Assembly (NCBI GenBank): GCA_030666935.1
Contig: DAOUWX010000149.1
Span: 1 to 5,056, forward strand
Source of the DNA: Atribacterota bacterium
GTDB lineage: Bacteria; Atribacterota; Phoenicimicrobiia; Phoenicimicrobiales; Phoenicimicrobiaceae
Length of the DNA stretch: 5,056 nucleotides
Reading direction: 5' to 3'
Shown here piece after piece: positions 1 to 5,056 of this stretch (the stretch's first letter is position 1; each line of letters starts with the position of its first letter). The position numbers were made by a program, and so were the translations under genes. The notes beneath the pieces are model-generated. The model did not search any database and was not told the DNA's origin. It worked only from the letters and a program-made list of their open reading frames with translations.

Positions 1-904
1 CGATAGATAGCAAAATATCATTGGTCTGCAAGTTTCCGTCAGATGGTGACCCAGGTATGATTTGATTGACCAGAACTCCGCTCATATCTTTTTCCATTTG
101 ATAATATTCTCTCAAACCCTGATTTTCCATATCCTGCAAGCTCACGCCCAGGCTGGGGTAGCCGTCATAAGTACCGTCCTTTAAATCATCGAAAAAGTGA
201 CGGATAACCGTCACCGGTACCATGTAACCGATATTTTGGGAAGTAGGAATACCCTGCATAACCACTCCGACGATCTTATCATCCACCAAAACCGGGCCAC
301 CGCTATTTCCAGGATTGATGGCGGCATCGATTTGTCCGGCTAAAAATACCGAAGAACTATGGACATATGGCTGATGCTCAATTCGAGATATAATCCCCTT
401 GGTGATGCTTAACATATCACCACCCATAGGAAATCCATAGACCAGGACTTCCTGTTGAGGTTCAGGTAGCTCACCAAAAGTTAAAAAAGGTTCATCTTCA
501 AAAAATTCCGGATCTTCTACTTTTATTAAAGCCAGATCTGTCAAATGCGAAACAGCAACAACTTCCGCACGATAACGTTCAGTTTCTCCGTATTTACGAA
601 CCTGAAGAAAAGTATGGTCGCTAACCACATGGGCATTGGTCAATATCAGATTATTTTCGATAATAGCGCCAGAACCGGAACCACCCCGGGGACCCTGCAT
701 ACCCCAGGGATTATAATAGTCCGGAGAATTGCTAACAACATATACTTTTACAATGGCTTCTCTGACATCTTGAACCGCACCGAATACCGAAGATGTAATA
801 AAAAATAATAACATGGTGATAAATAGGAATATCAACATGCATTTTAACCAATTTCCGAAAAGTAAAGATAAACTTAAACTTCTTGATGTATTTTGTTTTT
901 TCAT
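1..904 (-). CDS. HtrA/Deg-type trypsin-like serine protease with PDZ domain (3' end cut by window)
   Basis: A periplasmic or cell-surface ATP-independent serine protease of the HtrA/DegP (S1C) family, which degrades or chaperones misfolded envelope proteins. I translated the minus strand directly: 301 residues are visible and the frame is open to the window edge. Residues 1-20 are a basic start, and 21-42 a hydrophobic segment that is either a signal peptide or a membrane anchor; no clean AxA cleavage site is visible. The protease domain covers about 45-245, with the complete catalytic triad: His92 in TNAHVV, Asp123 in LTDLALIKV and Ser201 in NPGNSGGPV. A PDZ domain begins near residue 250 (PSLGVSLQD) and is cut in its GSPSDGNLQTNDILLSI part. 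Family members usually have one or two PDZ domains, so perhaps 50-200 residues are missing. The ATG at 902-904 has AAAAGGAG at 913-920, 8 nt away. The family call is firm; substrate and exact subfamily are not. Confidence 0.95.
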   Translation of the reverse strand, partial: MKKQNTSRSLSLSLLFGNWLKCMLIFLFITMLLFFITSSVFGAVQDVREAIVKVYVVSNSPDYYNPWGMQGPRGGSGSGAIIENNLILTNAHVVSDHTFLQVRKYGETERYRAEVVAVSHLTDLALIKVEDPEFFEDEPFLTFGELPEPQQEVLVYGFPMGGDMLSITKGIISRIEHQPYVHSSSVFLAGQIDAAINPGNSGGPVLVDDKIVGVVMQGIPTSQNIGYMVPVTVIRHFFDDLKDGTYDGYPSLGVSLQDMENQGLREYYQMEKDMSGVLVNQIIPGSPSDGNLQTNDILLSI

Positions 905-912
905 AATAATAA

Positions 913-992
913 CTCCTTTTTTATAACTATCATCATTTATTGATACAAGTATCAGGCTCTTTTTATTTTAACATGAATACCGGGTAAATCAA
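913..992 (-). promoter_or_regulatory. Putative promoter, palindrome and RBS for the HtrA-type protease
   Basis: On the minus strand a -35-like TTGATT (987-992) is followed after 16 bp by TAAAAT (965-970), 4/6 and 5/6 matches to the vegetative consensus. The expected start is near 957-959. Directly downstream, TGATACAAGTATCA (941-954) forms a palindrome with 6-bp arms around AA, in the position of a repressor site or a small 5'-leader hairpin. AAAAGGAG at 913-920 is the ribosome binding site. The promoter and operator roles are inferred from position only. Confidence 0.5.
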
Positions 993-1021
993 ATCACCTG
1001 TTTGAGTCAGATAGTTCTACT

Positions 1022-1046
1022 TACTGTAGTATAATGTACATCAGTA
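1022..1046. repeat. Imperfect 25-bp dyad downstream of the flavodoxin gene
   Basis: TACTG (1022-1026) and GTA (1029-1031) are mirrored by TAC (1037-1039) and CAGTA (1042-1046), giving 8 paired positions with a two-by-two internal mismatch and a 5-nt centre. It lies between the flavodoxin stop (1083) and the protease promoter. It is AT-rich and has no T-run after it on the minus strand, so it is a poor intrinsic terminator. A protein-binding dyad or chance are equally possible. Confidence 0.3.
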
Positions 1047-1082
1047 TCTTTTACTATATCTTTTCGCAATTTTTTCAAATAA

Positions 1083-1571
1083 TTAACTACCCATAATTTC
1101 TGTGAATTTAAACCCATTCTTTAGCCCTACTGTAAACTTTCTGGCATCATTTAAATCTTTTTCATCAGGATGACTTTTATTTTTCCCACCTGAAAACCTT
1201 AGCGGTCCACTTGTATCAAGACCCAGACAAGAAAATTCACCGATAATTTCAAAACCCTTTTTAAGTAATCCGTATCTGAGCTTATTGTGATAATTTTTCA
1301 ATGGCACAATCCGGATAAAATTTCCTCTTGTTGAGAAAATAAAGGCTCTTTTGTTTGTTTGGGGCAGTTTATCAATAAGATTTAATAAGCTATTATGGTG
1401 CTTCCATCCATAAATTCCAGAACCAAAACCAATAAGATCGTATTCTTCAAGGTTACTAATATCTATATTCACAGGTTCTAATATATCTGCATTTAGAACA
1501 TAAGCCATTGCCTTAGCGATTTTTTTAGTGTTACCGTGATGTACAGAAATGCAGATAATAATTGTTTTCAT
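1083..1571 (-). CDS. Small flavodoxin-family protein (stand-alone FMN-binding domain)
   Basis: A 162-residue single-domain protein of the flavodoxin fold, expected to bind FMN in the cytoplasm and move electrons or act as a small quinone/FMN reductase; the partner is unknown. It opens with beta-1 (KTIIICISV, 2-10), leading into a phosphate-binding loop SVHHGNTKKIAKAM (9-22), a variant of the usual S/TxTGxT with His-His-Gly-Asn-Thr. YDLIGFGSGIYGWKHH (44-59) and AFIFSTRGNF (76-85) are in the places of the 50s and 90s FMN loops. The rest (102-150, with ...SCLGLDTSGPLRFSGG... and a helix DEKDLNDARKF) matches the C-terminal half of the small clostridial flavodoxins as I know them. The length fits a complete protein. 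The ATG at 1571 has only a weak purine-rich AAGAG upstream, and no better in-frame start is present. The gene is AT-rich compared with the ABC genes upstream and seems to be transcribed alone. The family is secure; the redox role is inferred. Confidence 0.9.
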   Translation of the reverse strand: MKTIIICISVHHGNTKKIAKAMAYVLNADILEPVNIDISNLEEYDLIGFGSGIYGWKHHNSLLNLIDKLPQTNKRAFIFSTRGNFIRIVPLKNYHNKLRYGLLKKGFEIIGEFSCLGLDTSGPLRFSGGKNKSHPDEKDLNDARKFTVGLKNGFKFTEIMGS

Positions 1572-1597
1572 ATTAATTTCTCTTATAATTTATCCTT

Positions 1598-1626
1598 ATT
1601 ATACTATCATTAAATCTATATTATAA
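1598..1626 (-). promoter_or_regulatory. Possible promoter for the flavodoxin gene
   Basis: A perfect TATAAT on the minus strand (1598-1603) lies 26 bp before the ATG. A 4/6 match TTATAA (1621-1626) lies 17 bp upstream of it. The surrounding DNA is extremely AT-rich, so such matches occur easily. Support comes from the spacing and from the lack of any other start signal in this 169-bp gap. Confidence 0.4.
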
Positions 1627-1636
1627 TTTTGGTAGT

Positions 1637-1652
1637 ATGCTAAATTTTGCAT
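1637..1652. repeat. 16-bp near-perfect palindrome upstream of the flavodoxin promoter
   Basis: ATGCTAAATTTTGCAT reads the same on both strands except for one mirrored pair (positions 5 and 12). It lies just upstream of the presumed -35 element of the flavodoxin gene, where an activator or repressor could bind. It is too AT-rich to be a good terminator. Function is unknown. Confidence 0.35.
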
Positions 1653-1671
1653 GACCAATATTTTTATTTTA

Positions 1672-1727
1672 CGAATGCAGCGTTCGAAATTTCATATAAC
1701 GTTTGAGGATATGAGAAGTTGCTAACG
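1672..1727. other. Foldable intergenic segment after the ABC operon
   Basis: This part of the gap between the ABC ATPase stop (1741) and the flavodoxin gene can fold: CG (1672-1673) with CG (1726-1727), GCAGC (1677-1681) with GTTGC (1718-1722, one G-T pair), and TCATAT (1692-1697) with ATATGA (1709-1714) around an 11-nt loop that starts with AACGTT. It also has extra CGTT/AACG complementarity. No T-run follows on either strand, so it is not a textbook terminator. It could be an untranslated processed end of the ABC mRNA, a dispersed repeat unit or chance structure. Confidence 0.3.
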
Positions 1728-1740
1728 AAGGGAACATTTA

Positions 1741-2688
1741 TCATTTTGACACTTCACCCTCTTCTACTACTTGAAAAAGTATCTCTTCCAGGCTGGCCTC
1801 CTTAATATTAAAGGAAAGTATCCGGCCACCGCTCTTGACGATGGTATCAATAATCTGAGGGCGTACTTCATCCTTAACGGTGGTATAAATCATCAATTTT
1901 TGGCCAATTACCTTAACATCCTGGATACAGCTCATTTTTTTAAGGGCAGCCACAACCCGCATGTCCGGTTGCGCTAGAACAATTTTTAGTTTCATACCGA
2001 TACCGGTTGTGCGGCGCAGGTTTTCTACACTATTTTGGACCAGTAACTTTCCTTTATTGATGATGCCCACCTCGTCACAAATGGCCTCTACCTCTGGCAG
2101 TATATGTGAAGACATGAAGATGGTCACATTACGGTCTTTTTTTAAATTAAGAATCAGATCCCGAATCTCTTTTGCGCCCATGGGGTCTAAACCTAAGGCC
2201 GGCTCATCCAGGAGCAGAACCTCCGGCTCGGCCAGCAAGGCCTGTGCCAGAGCTAAGCGCTGTTTCATCCCTCTGGAGAAGGTACCTACATACTTATCCC
2301 TTCTATCTGCAAGACCTACCTGACCTAACAGTTCTTTAATGCGTTTTTGCCTTTTATTACCGGGTATGTCCAGCAACCGACTTATGTAGTTGAGAGTTTC
2401 GACAGCGGTCATTCGATTATAGAATCCCTGATTCTCTGAGACGTACCCGATACTGCGCCTCACCGCCATCGACTCCTTGGAGATATCGTAGCCGGCCAGG
2501 AGGGCCGTACCGCTGTCTGGCCGAATCATGCAAGTCAGCATCTTAAGAGTCGTCGTTTTGCCTGCCCCGTTAGGCCCCAGGAATCCGAATGCTGTTCCTT
2601 TTTTTACTTTAAAGCTAAGCTGGTCAACGGCTATGAGATTACCATACCTTTTGGTCAAATTATGGACTTCCATTCTATTTTCAATCAT
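1741..2688 (-). CDS. ABC transporter ATP-binding protein (exporter type, ABC-2 partner)
   Basis: The nucleotide-binding subunit that drives the neighbouring membrane protein by ATP hydrolysis at the inner face of the membrane. Motifs in its 315 residues: Walker A GPNGAGKTT (38-46), Q-loop region YVSENQGFYNRMTA (82-95), signature FSRGMKQR (137-144, a common variant of LSGGQ in this class), Walker B LLLDEP (158-163), D-loop ALGLD (164-168) and switch His195 in MSSH. The NatA/CcmA-like class of ABC-2 exporters shares this pattern. Residues from about 216 to 315 form the extra C-terminal domain often seen in these ATPases (DUF4162-like). The ATG at 2688 is preceded by GAGGAGGAAA with 6 nt between GGAGG and ATG, which fixes the start over the internal ATG at codon 6. 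It begins 21 nt after the permease stop, so the two are co-transcribed and surely form one transporter. The cargo cannot be read from the sequence. The gene is visibly richer in G+C than the TetR and flavodoxin genes. Confidence 0.95.
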   Translation of the reverse strand: MIENRMEVHNLTKRYGNLIAVDQLSFKVKKGTAFGFLGPNGAGKTTTLKMLTCMIRPDSGTALLAGYDISKESMAVRRSIGYVSENQGFYNRMTAVETLNYISRLLDIPGNKRQKRIKELLGQVGLADRRDKYVGTFSRGMKQRLALAQALLAEPEVLLLDEPALGLDPMGAKEIRDLILNLKKDRNVTIFMSSHILPEVEAICDEVGIINKGKLLVQNSVENLRRTTGIGMKLKIVLAQPDMRVVAALKKMSCIQDVKVIGQKLMIYTTVKDEVRPQIIDTIVKSGGRILSFNIKEASLEEILFQVVEEGEVSK

Positions 2689-2709
2689 GATTTTCCTCCT
2701 CTATCCTTC

Positions 2710-3486
2710 TTAGATCCCGAATACTATATCTTGTTTTTCGAAACGCCAACCGGCGATGAGCAAGAGAACAACTGTTAGTAATAACAGCGAGAATACGCAA
2801 ATTCCGAAGTCAGATGTACTGGTGAGAGAATACTCCTGGTATTTCTCGAACACACTGGCGATGACCTTGTAGGGTAAAGCCAGTTTCTCAATATCTGTCC
2901 ATTTCAAAAATTTAATAATTTCGGTTCCTAATGGAGTACCCGGTAAAATAGCGACCATGCTCATCAGAACTCCGGTAGTTGTACTGCGGGCGTACAGGGA
3001 AACAAAGATGGCGATGACGATGTAGAGCATGCATAACGAGGACAGAATGGCAACCATGGCCAGCCATTGGCCAATCGAGGGCATGGGCAGTTGCCAGCGA
3101 TAAAGGGAAATCCCTGAAGCCTGTGCCCAATAGTAAACCAGTATCAATTCAATAACAAGCAGTGGCACTATTACCAAAGCATAAGCAGCAAATTTGCCCA
3201 CTAGCAGTGTTGTCCGTGAGAGCGGCTTGGATAGGACTAATTCTAATGTACCCCTTTCCTTCTCGCCGACAATGGCGTCCACGCCTATTATAATACCGAC
3301 CATCGGTAGGAACATACGGAACAGATCGAAAATAGCCTCCAGCACGTTGCCAGAGCCTTCTGTCGGGCCGGCCTCTGTGTATAAGGCCAGATATGCCGTA
3401 CCGAGGATAAACAATACTGCAAATAGTAGTTTACGGTTACGCACCTGCTCCCGTAGCTCTCTCTTTAATACAGCTAAAAATTTCAT
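2710..3486 (-). CDS. ABC-2 type transporter membrane protein (six-helix permease)
   Basis: The transmembrane half of the exporter, 258 residues. Hydrophobic segments lie at about 20-36, 55-73, 100-119, 140-164, 168-186 and 228-246, giving the six-helix layout of ABC-2 proteins. The N-terminus is the typical amphipathic start (LKRELREQVRNRKLL). EKERGTLELVLSKPLSR (75-91), after the second helix, is the cytoplasmic coupling motif typical of the NosY/GldF-like branch (ABC2_membrane_2 type). A 40-residue region between helices five and six (187-227) is mostly polar and charged and may face outside. The ATG at 3484-3486 follows AAAAGGAG (3493-3500) at 6 nt. It starts 35 nt after the TetR gene and ends 21 nt before the ATPase. 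Only one permease gene is present, so the working unit is probably two permeases plus two ATPases. The substrate is unknown; a toxic small molecule is a common cargo for TetR-linked systems, but that is inference. Confidence 0.93.
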   Translation of the reverse strand: MKFLAVLKRELREQVRNRKLLFAVLFILGTAYLALYTEAGPTEGSGNVLEAIFDLFRMFLPMVGIIIGVDAIVGEKERGTLELVLSKPLSRTTLLVGKFAAYALVIVPLLVIELILVYYWAQASGISLYRWQLPMPSIGQWLAMVAILSSLCMLYIVIAIFVSLYARSTTTGVLMSMVAILPGTPLGTEIIKFLKWTDIEKLALPYKVIASVFEKYQEYSLTSTSDFGICVFSLLLLTVVLLLIAGWRFEKQDIVFGI

Positions 3487-3521
3487 ATATATCTCCTTTT
3501 ATTCATCAAATGATTTATTTG

Positions 3522-4109
3522 TTATGATTTGACTACTCCTCTTCGGAAAATGTCCATGGCTTCCTTAATCGCGTCCTCTAATGAAAAATTCTTTTTAAGC
3601 ATCATCCATCTTAGGGCATTTTGCTCTATCATTCCAAATAGACAAGAAGCAGCGACTTCAAAATCAAGTTCCCGCAATACACCTTGTTCAACGCCGGTTC
3701 TAATCAATTCACCAATTAATTTAGCAGATTCCATCAAGCCATATTTATTAATCTTGTCAAAATCCAGTCCTGCACCTCTACTTTGTTTTATTATAATCTC
3801 ATAGAATTTTTCCTCTTTCTGGATTAATTGAGAGTAAGTTAACACAGCAATTTCTATCTTTTTCAAAACATCCTTCTCATCGCCAGCACTCTTTCTAAAT
3901 TCTTCTTTAAACATTTTGGATTTCTCTTTTAACAATGAAAAAAATAACCCTTCTTTGTTTTTAAAATAGTGAAATATTAGTCCCTGAGAAACACCTGCTT
4001 CTTTGGCTATTAAATCTGTAGATGCTCCATGATACCCCTTTTCCGAGATGAGCTTAACGGCGGCATCAATGATTCTTTGTTTACTGTTCAATGATTCTTT
4101 CACATTCAT
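3522..4109 (-). CDS. TetR/AcrR-family transcriptional repressor
   Basis: A DNA-binding regulator, 195 residues from the chosen start and normal length for the family. The N-terminal TetR domain (about 12-58) contains the helix-turn-helix STDLIAKEAGVSQGLIFHYF (30-49) followed by KNKEGLFFSLL, a classic TetR_N signature. Residues 65-190 are all-helical and would form the ligand pocket and dimer face; they do not reveal the ligand. A GTG in frame at 4121 would add four residues, but it lies inside the ribosome binding sequence AAGAAGGTGAT (4117-4127). The ATG at 4107-4109, 7 nt downstream of that sequence, is the better start. The gene heads an apparent operon with the ABC permease (35 nt gap) and ATPase, and a perfect palindrome sits on its own promoter, so it most likely represses itself and the transporter until an effector binds. 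The gene is far more AT-rich than the two transporter genes. Confidence 0.95.
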   Translation of the reverse strand: MNVKESLNSKQRIIDAAVKLISEKGYHGASTDLIAKEAGVSQGLIFHYFKNKEGLFFSLLKEKSKMFKEEFRKSAGDEKDVLKKIEIAVLTYSQLIQKEEKFYEIIIKQSRGAGLDFDKINKYGLMESAKLIGELIRTGVEQGVLRELDFEVAASCLFGMIEQNALRWMMLKKNFSLEDAIKEAMDIFRRGVVKS

Positions 4110-4116
4110 TAGTAAT

Positions 4117-4127
4117 ATCACCTTCTT
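4117..4127 (-). promoter_or_regulatory. RBS that decides the TetR start codon
   Basis: AAGAAGGTGAT complements the GGTGAT part of the 16S rRNA 3' tail and lies 7 nt before the ATG at 4109. The upstream in-frame GTG (4119-4121) is part of this site, which argues against its use as the start. Confidence 0.75.
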
Positions 4128-4141
4128 CTAAATATATATTG

Positions 4142-4155
4142 ATTGAGTACTCAAT
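4142..4155. promoter_or_regulatory. Probable TetR operator (perfect 14-bp palindrome)
   Basis: ATTGAGTACTCAAT is an exact inverted repeat with no spacer. It starts one base after the -10 element of the TetR promoter and is centred on the expected transcription start, so a bound dimer would block RNA polymerase. TGAGT/ACTCA half-sites of this kind are common for TetR-family proteins. Binding by the adjacent regulator is inferred from position. Confidence 0.75.
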
Positions 4156-4156
4156 A

Positions 4157-4185
4157 AGTATATAAAATAACAAATGAAATGTCAA
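4157..4185 (-). promoter_or_regulatory. Strong sigma-A-type promoter of the tetR-ABC operon
   Basis: On the minus strand, TTGACA (4180-4185, perfect -35) is followed after exactly 17 bp by TATACT (4157-4162, 5/6 match to TATAAT). AT-rich DNA upstream (4186-4260) could act as an UP element. The predicted leader is about 40 nt. With only short gaps to the two following genes and no promoter or terminator visible between them, this promoter probably serves all three. Confidence 0.8.
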
Positions 4186-4473
4186 ATATTTCTATACCTT
4201 AATACTATTTTTTTATACTCTTCTTTATTTTCCCTATTCTTAAATATATATGCCCGATTATTACCACGACCGGTTACATGGTAAATTACGCACACGTGAT
4301 GGATTCTTGGTTTTCTGGTAAGTATGTAAAGGGTGGGAGATTTAGAGGAAAGTAATATTGAAGGGGGGAATACGCTTTACGCACCAGATGGAGGGAATGA
4401 TAAAAGTTGCCCAAAGGTGCCTGGTACTTTTTGGTAACTTTTTTAGAAAGGAAGAAAATAAACAGGCTATATT
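4186..4473. other. Intergenic region between the beta-glucosidase and tetR
   Basis: I see no gene here. The part next to tetR (4186-4260) is T-rich. At 4261-4284 TTACCA and TGGTAA are 6-bp inverted arms around CGACCGGTTACA, followed by the small palindromes GTAAATTAC (4281-4289) and CACGTG (4293-4298). TTACGCAC occurs twice (4286-4293 and 4377-4384). At 4340-4395 the plus strand is purine-rich. The hairpin at 4402-4444 is listed separately. An open frame on the plus strand (4358-4585) runs through the hairpin and then opposite the beta-glucosidase end, and is not supported as a gene. Confidence 0.5.
4402..4444. terminator. Long hairpin with A- and T-tracts: bidirectional terminator or REP-like element
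   Basis: AAAAGTTGCC (4402-4411) pairs with GGTAACTTTT (4433-4442) and AAAGGTG (4413-4419) pairs with TACTTTT (4425-4431), giving 17 pairs including a few G-T, one C/T mismatch (4412/4432) and loop CCTGG (4420-4424). On the plus strand it ends in T6 (4439-4444); on the minus strand it is followed by T4. It begins 30 nt after the beta-glucosidase stop, the right place to end that transcript and protect the tetR promoter. The GGTGCCTGG core recalls REP-type palindromes tied to Y1 (IS200-like/RAYT) transposases, but no such gene is here. Confidence 0.65.
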
Positions 4474-5056
4474 TTACTTAATAGTCTTATTCTTAATAAC
4501 ATCCTTATACCATAATGCACTGTTTTTCATGATTCTTTCCTGGGTTTTGAAATCAATATATACAATTCCAAATCTCTTTGAATAACCATATGCCCATTCA
4601 AAATTATCCATTAAAGACCACAGATAATATCCTCTTATATCAGCTCCCTGATGGTTTAAATCAGCAATCTTCATTAAATGGCTTTTAATATAATTTATAC
4701 GTTCAACATCATTTATCCGCTTTTTTTCAGATAGGACATCATCAAAAGCAGCACCATTTTCGGTAATATATATAGGTAGTCGAGTGTATTCTTTTCTCAG
4801 TCTTACTATAATATCATATAGGCCTTCCGGATAGATTTCCCAACCCATAGTAGTTTTCTTCAAATTCCCTTCAACGTTTTGACAGTTTAATTTTGAATCC
4901 TGAATAAATTTAACCAGAGCGCGAGAATAATAATTTACTCCTAAAAAATCATTCTTAATTGATATTTTTTGCAAATCTCTATCTTTTATAAAATCAAATT
5001 CACCTGCCATCTTAACAAATACTTTCTTTATGTCCTCAGGATAAGATGCTTTAAAA
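4474..5056 (-). CDS. Beta-glucosidase, glycoside hydrolase family 1 (C-terminal part; 5' end outside window)
   Basis: A retaining beta-glycosidase that removes glucose (or a 6-phospho-sugar unit) from beta-linked disaccharides in the cytoplasm. The visible 193 residues are the last 40% or so of a protein that is normally about 440-480 residues. The frame is open to the window edge, starting FKASYPEDIKKVFVK, so the internal ATG at 5010 is not the real start. Family landmarks: DFLGVNYYSR (visible residues 36-45), LPIYITENGAAFDD with the catalytic nucleophile Glu at visible residue 99 (codon 4759-4761), and GYYLWSLMDNFEWAYGYSKRFGIVYIDF (142-169), which lines the glucose site. The ending ALWYKDVIKNKTIK then TAA is typical, so this end is intact. 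The acid/base Glu (TxNEP motif) would lie upstream of the window. FEWAYGYSKRFG fits a true beta-glucosidase better than a phospho-specific enzyme, but substrate is uncertain. A hairpin follows 30 nt after the stop. Confidence 0.93.
   Translation of the reverse strand, partial: FKASYPEDIKKVFVKMAGEFDFIKDRDLQKISIKNDFLGVNYYSRALVKFIQDSKLNCQNVEGNLKKTTMGWEIYPEGLYDIIVRLRKEYTRLPIYITENGAAFDDVLSEKKRINDVERINYIKSHLMKIADLNHQGADIRGYYLWSLMDNFEWAYGYSKRFGIVYIDFKTQERIMKNSALWYKDVIKNKTIK

Noticed and set aside
545..808. Plus-strand open frame opposite the protease
   Set aside because: It overlaps the His92/Asp123 region of the protease on the other strand and shows no protein features of its own.
1030..1035. TATAAT on the plus strand as a promoter for a rightward small RNA
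   Set aside because: There is no -35 at proper spacing and no terminator downstream before the flavodoxin gene; the match lies inside an AT-rich dyad and is easily accidental.
1022..1046. BlaI/MecI/CopY-type operator
   Set aside because: The TACTG/CAGTA dyad lacks the TACANNTGTA core of those sites and no such regulator is in the window.
1672..1727. Integron attC-like recombination site
   Set aside because: The core boxes do not fit: GTTTGAG deviates from GTTRRRY, a proper matching partner box is missing, and no cassette array or integrase is present.
1961..2323. Long plus-strand open frame opposite the ABC ATPase
   Set aside because: It is the antisense shadow of the Walker B/signature region; composition is serine/arginine-rich as expected for a shadow, and no ribosome binding site is seen.
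3194..3532. Plus-strand open frame opposite the permease
   Set aside because: It is antisense to the motif-bearing permease N-terminus and has no recognisable domain or start signal.
4119..4121. GTG as the start of the TetR gene
   Set aside because: It falls inside the best ribosome binding sequence, leaving no SD for itself, while the ATG at 4109 is ideally spaced.
4358..4585. Plus-strand open frame of 75 codons crossing the hairpin and the end of the beta-glucosidase
   Set aside because: Its second half is antisense to a clearly real GH1 gene and its first half runs through the hairpin. The AAGGGGGG upstream is tempting, and the frame could be a remnant leader of a lost transposase, but no domain is visible.

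Overview
The window looks like a chromosomal stretch from a low-GC Gram-positive anaerobe, most likely a member of the Clostridia or Halanaerobiales-like Firmicutes. The evidence is AT-rich spacers, strong AGGAGG-type ribosome binding sites, consensus TTGACA/TATAAT promoters, a clostridial-type small flavodoxin and a GH1 beta-glucosidase. This placement is an inference from style, not from a marker gene. All six genes lie on the minus strand, so the biological order runs from high to low coordinates.

Layout in transcription order. (1) The right edge (4474-5056) holds the C-terminal part of a family 1 glycoside hydrolase, cut by the window end but with its catalytic nucleophile motif intact. 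(2) A gene-free spacer (about 4186-4473) carries a long, nearly self-complementary hairpin (4402-4444) flanked by an A-tract and a T-tract. It is either a terminator usable from both sides or a REP-like element. (3) A three-gene unit at 1741-4109 encodes a TetR-type repressor, an ABC-2 membrane protein and its ABC ATPase. It is preceded by a near-consensus promoter (TTGACA, 17 bp, TATACT) with a perfect 14-bp palindrome on the expected transcription start. The simplest reading is a self-repressed, ligand-inducible exporter operon. (4) A spacer (1572-1740) holds an imperfect palindrome, a foldable segment and a possible promoter for (5) a stand-alone small flavodoxin (1083-1571). (6) A second spacer (905-1082) contains a promoter with a palindrome just downstream, serving (7) a membrane-targeted HtrA/Deg-type serine protease whose PDZ domain runs off the left edge.

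The clearest functional story is the TetR/ABC unit: an unknown compound would release the repressor, and the ATPase and its six-helix partner would then export that compound or a related one. The protease is an envelope quality-control or stress protein, the flavodoxin a small FMN electron carrier or related redox protein, and the beta-glucosidase a sugar-catabolism enzyme. Nothing in the sequence ties these to the exporter.

I found no convincing undescribed multi-gene system. The items most worth a second look are non-coding: the 4402-4444 hairpin, the structured spacer at 1672-1727, and the operator/promoter overlap at 4142-4185. A sharp base-composition step inside the TetR/ABC unit is also notable.
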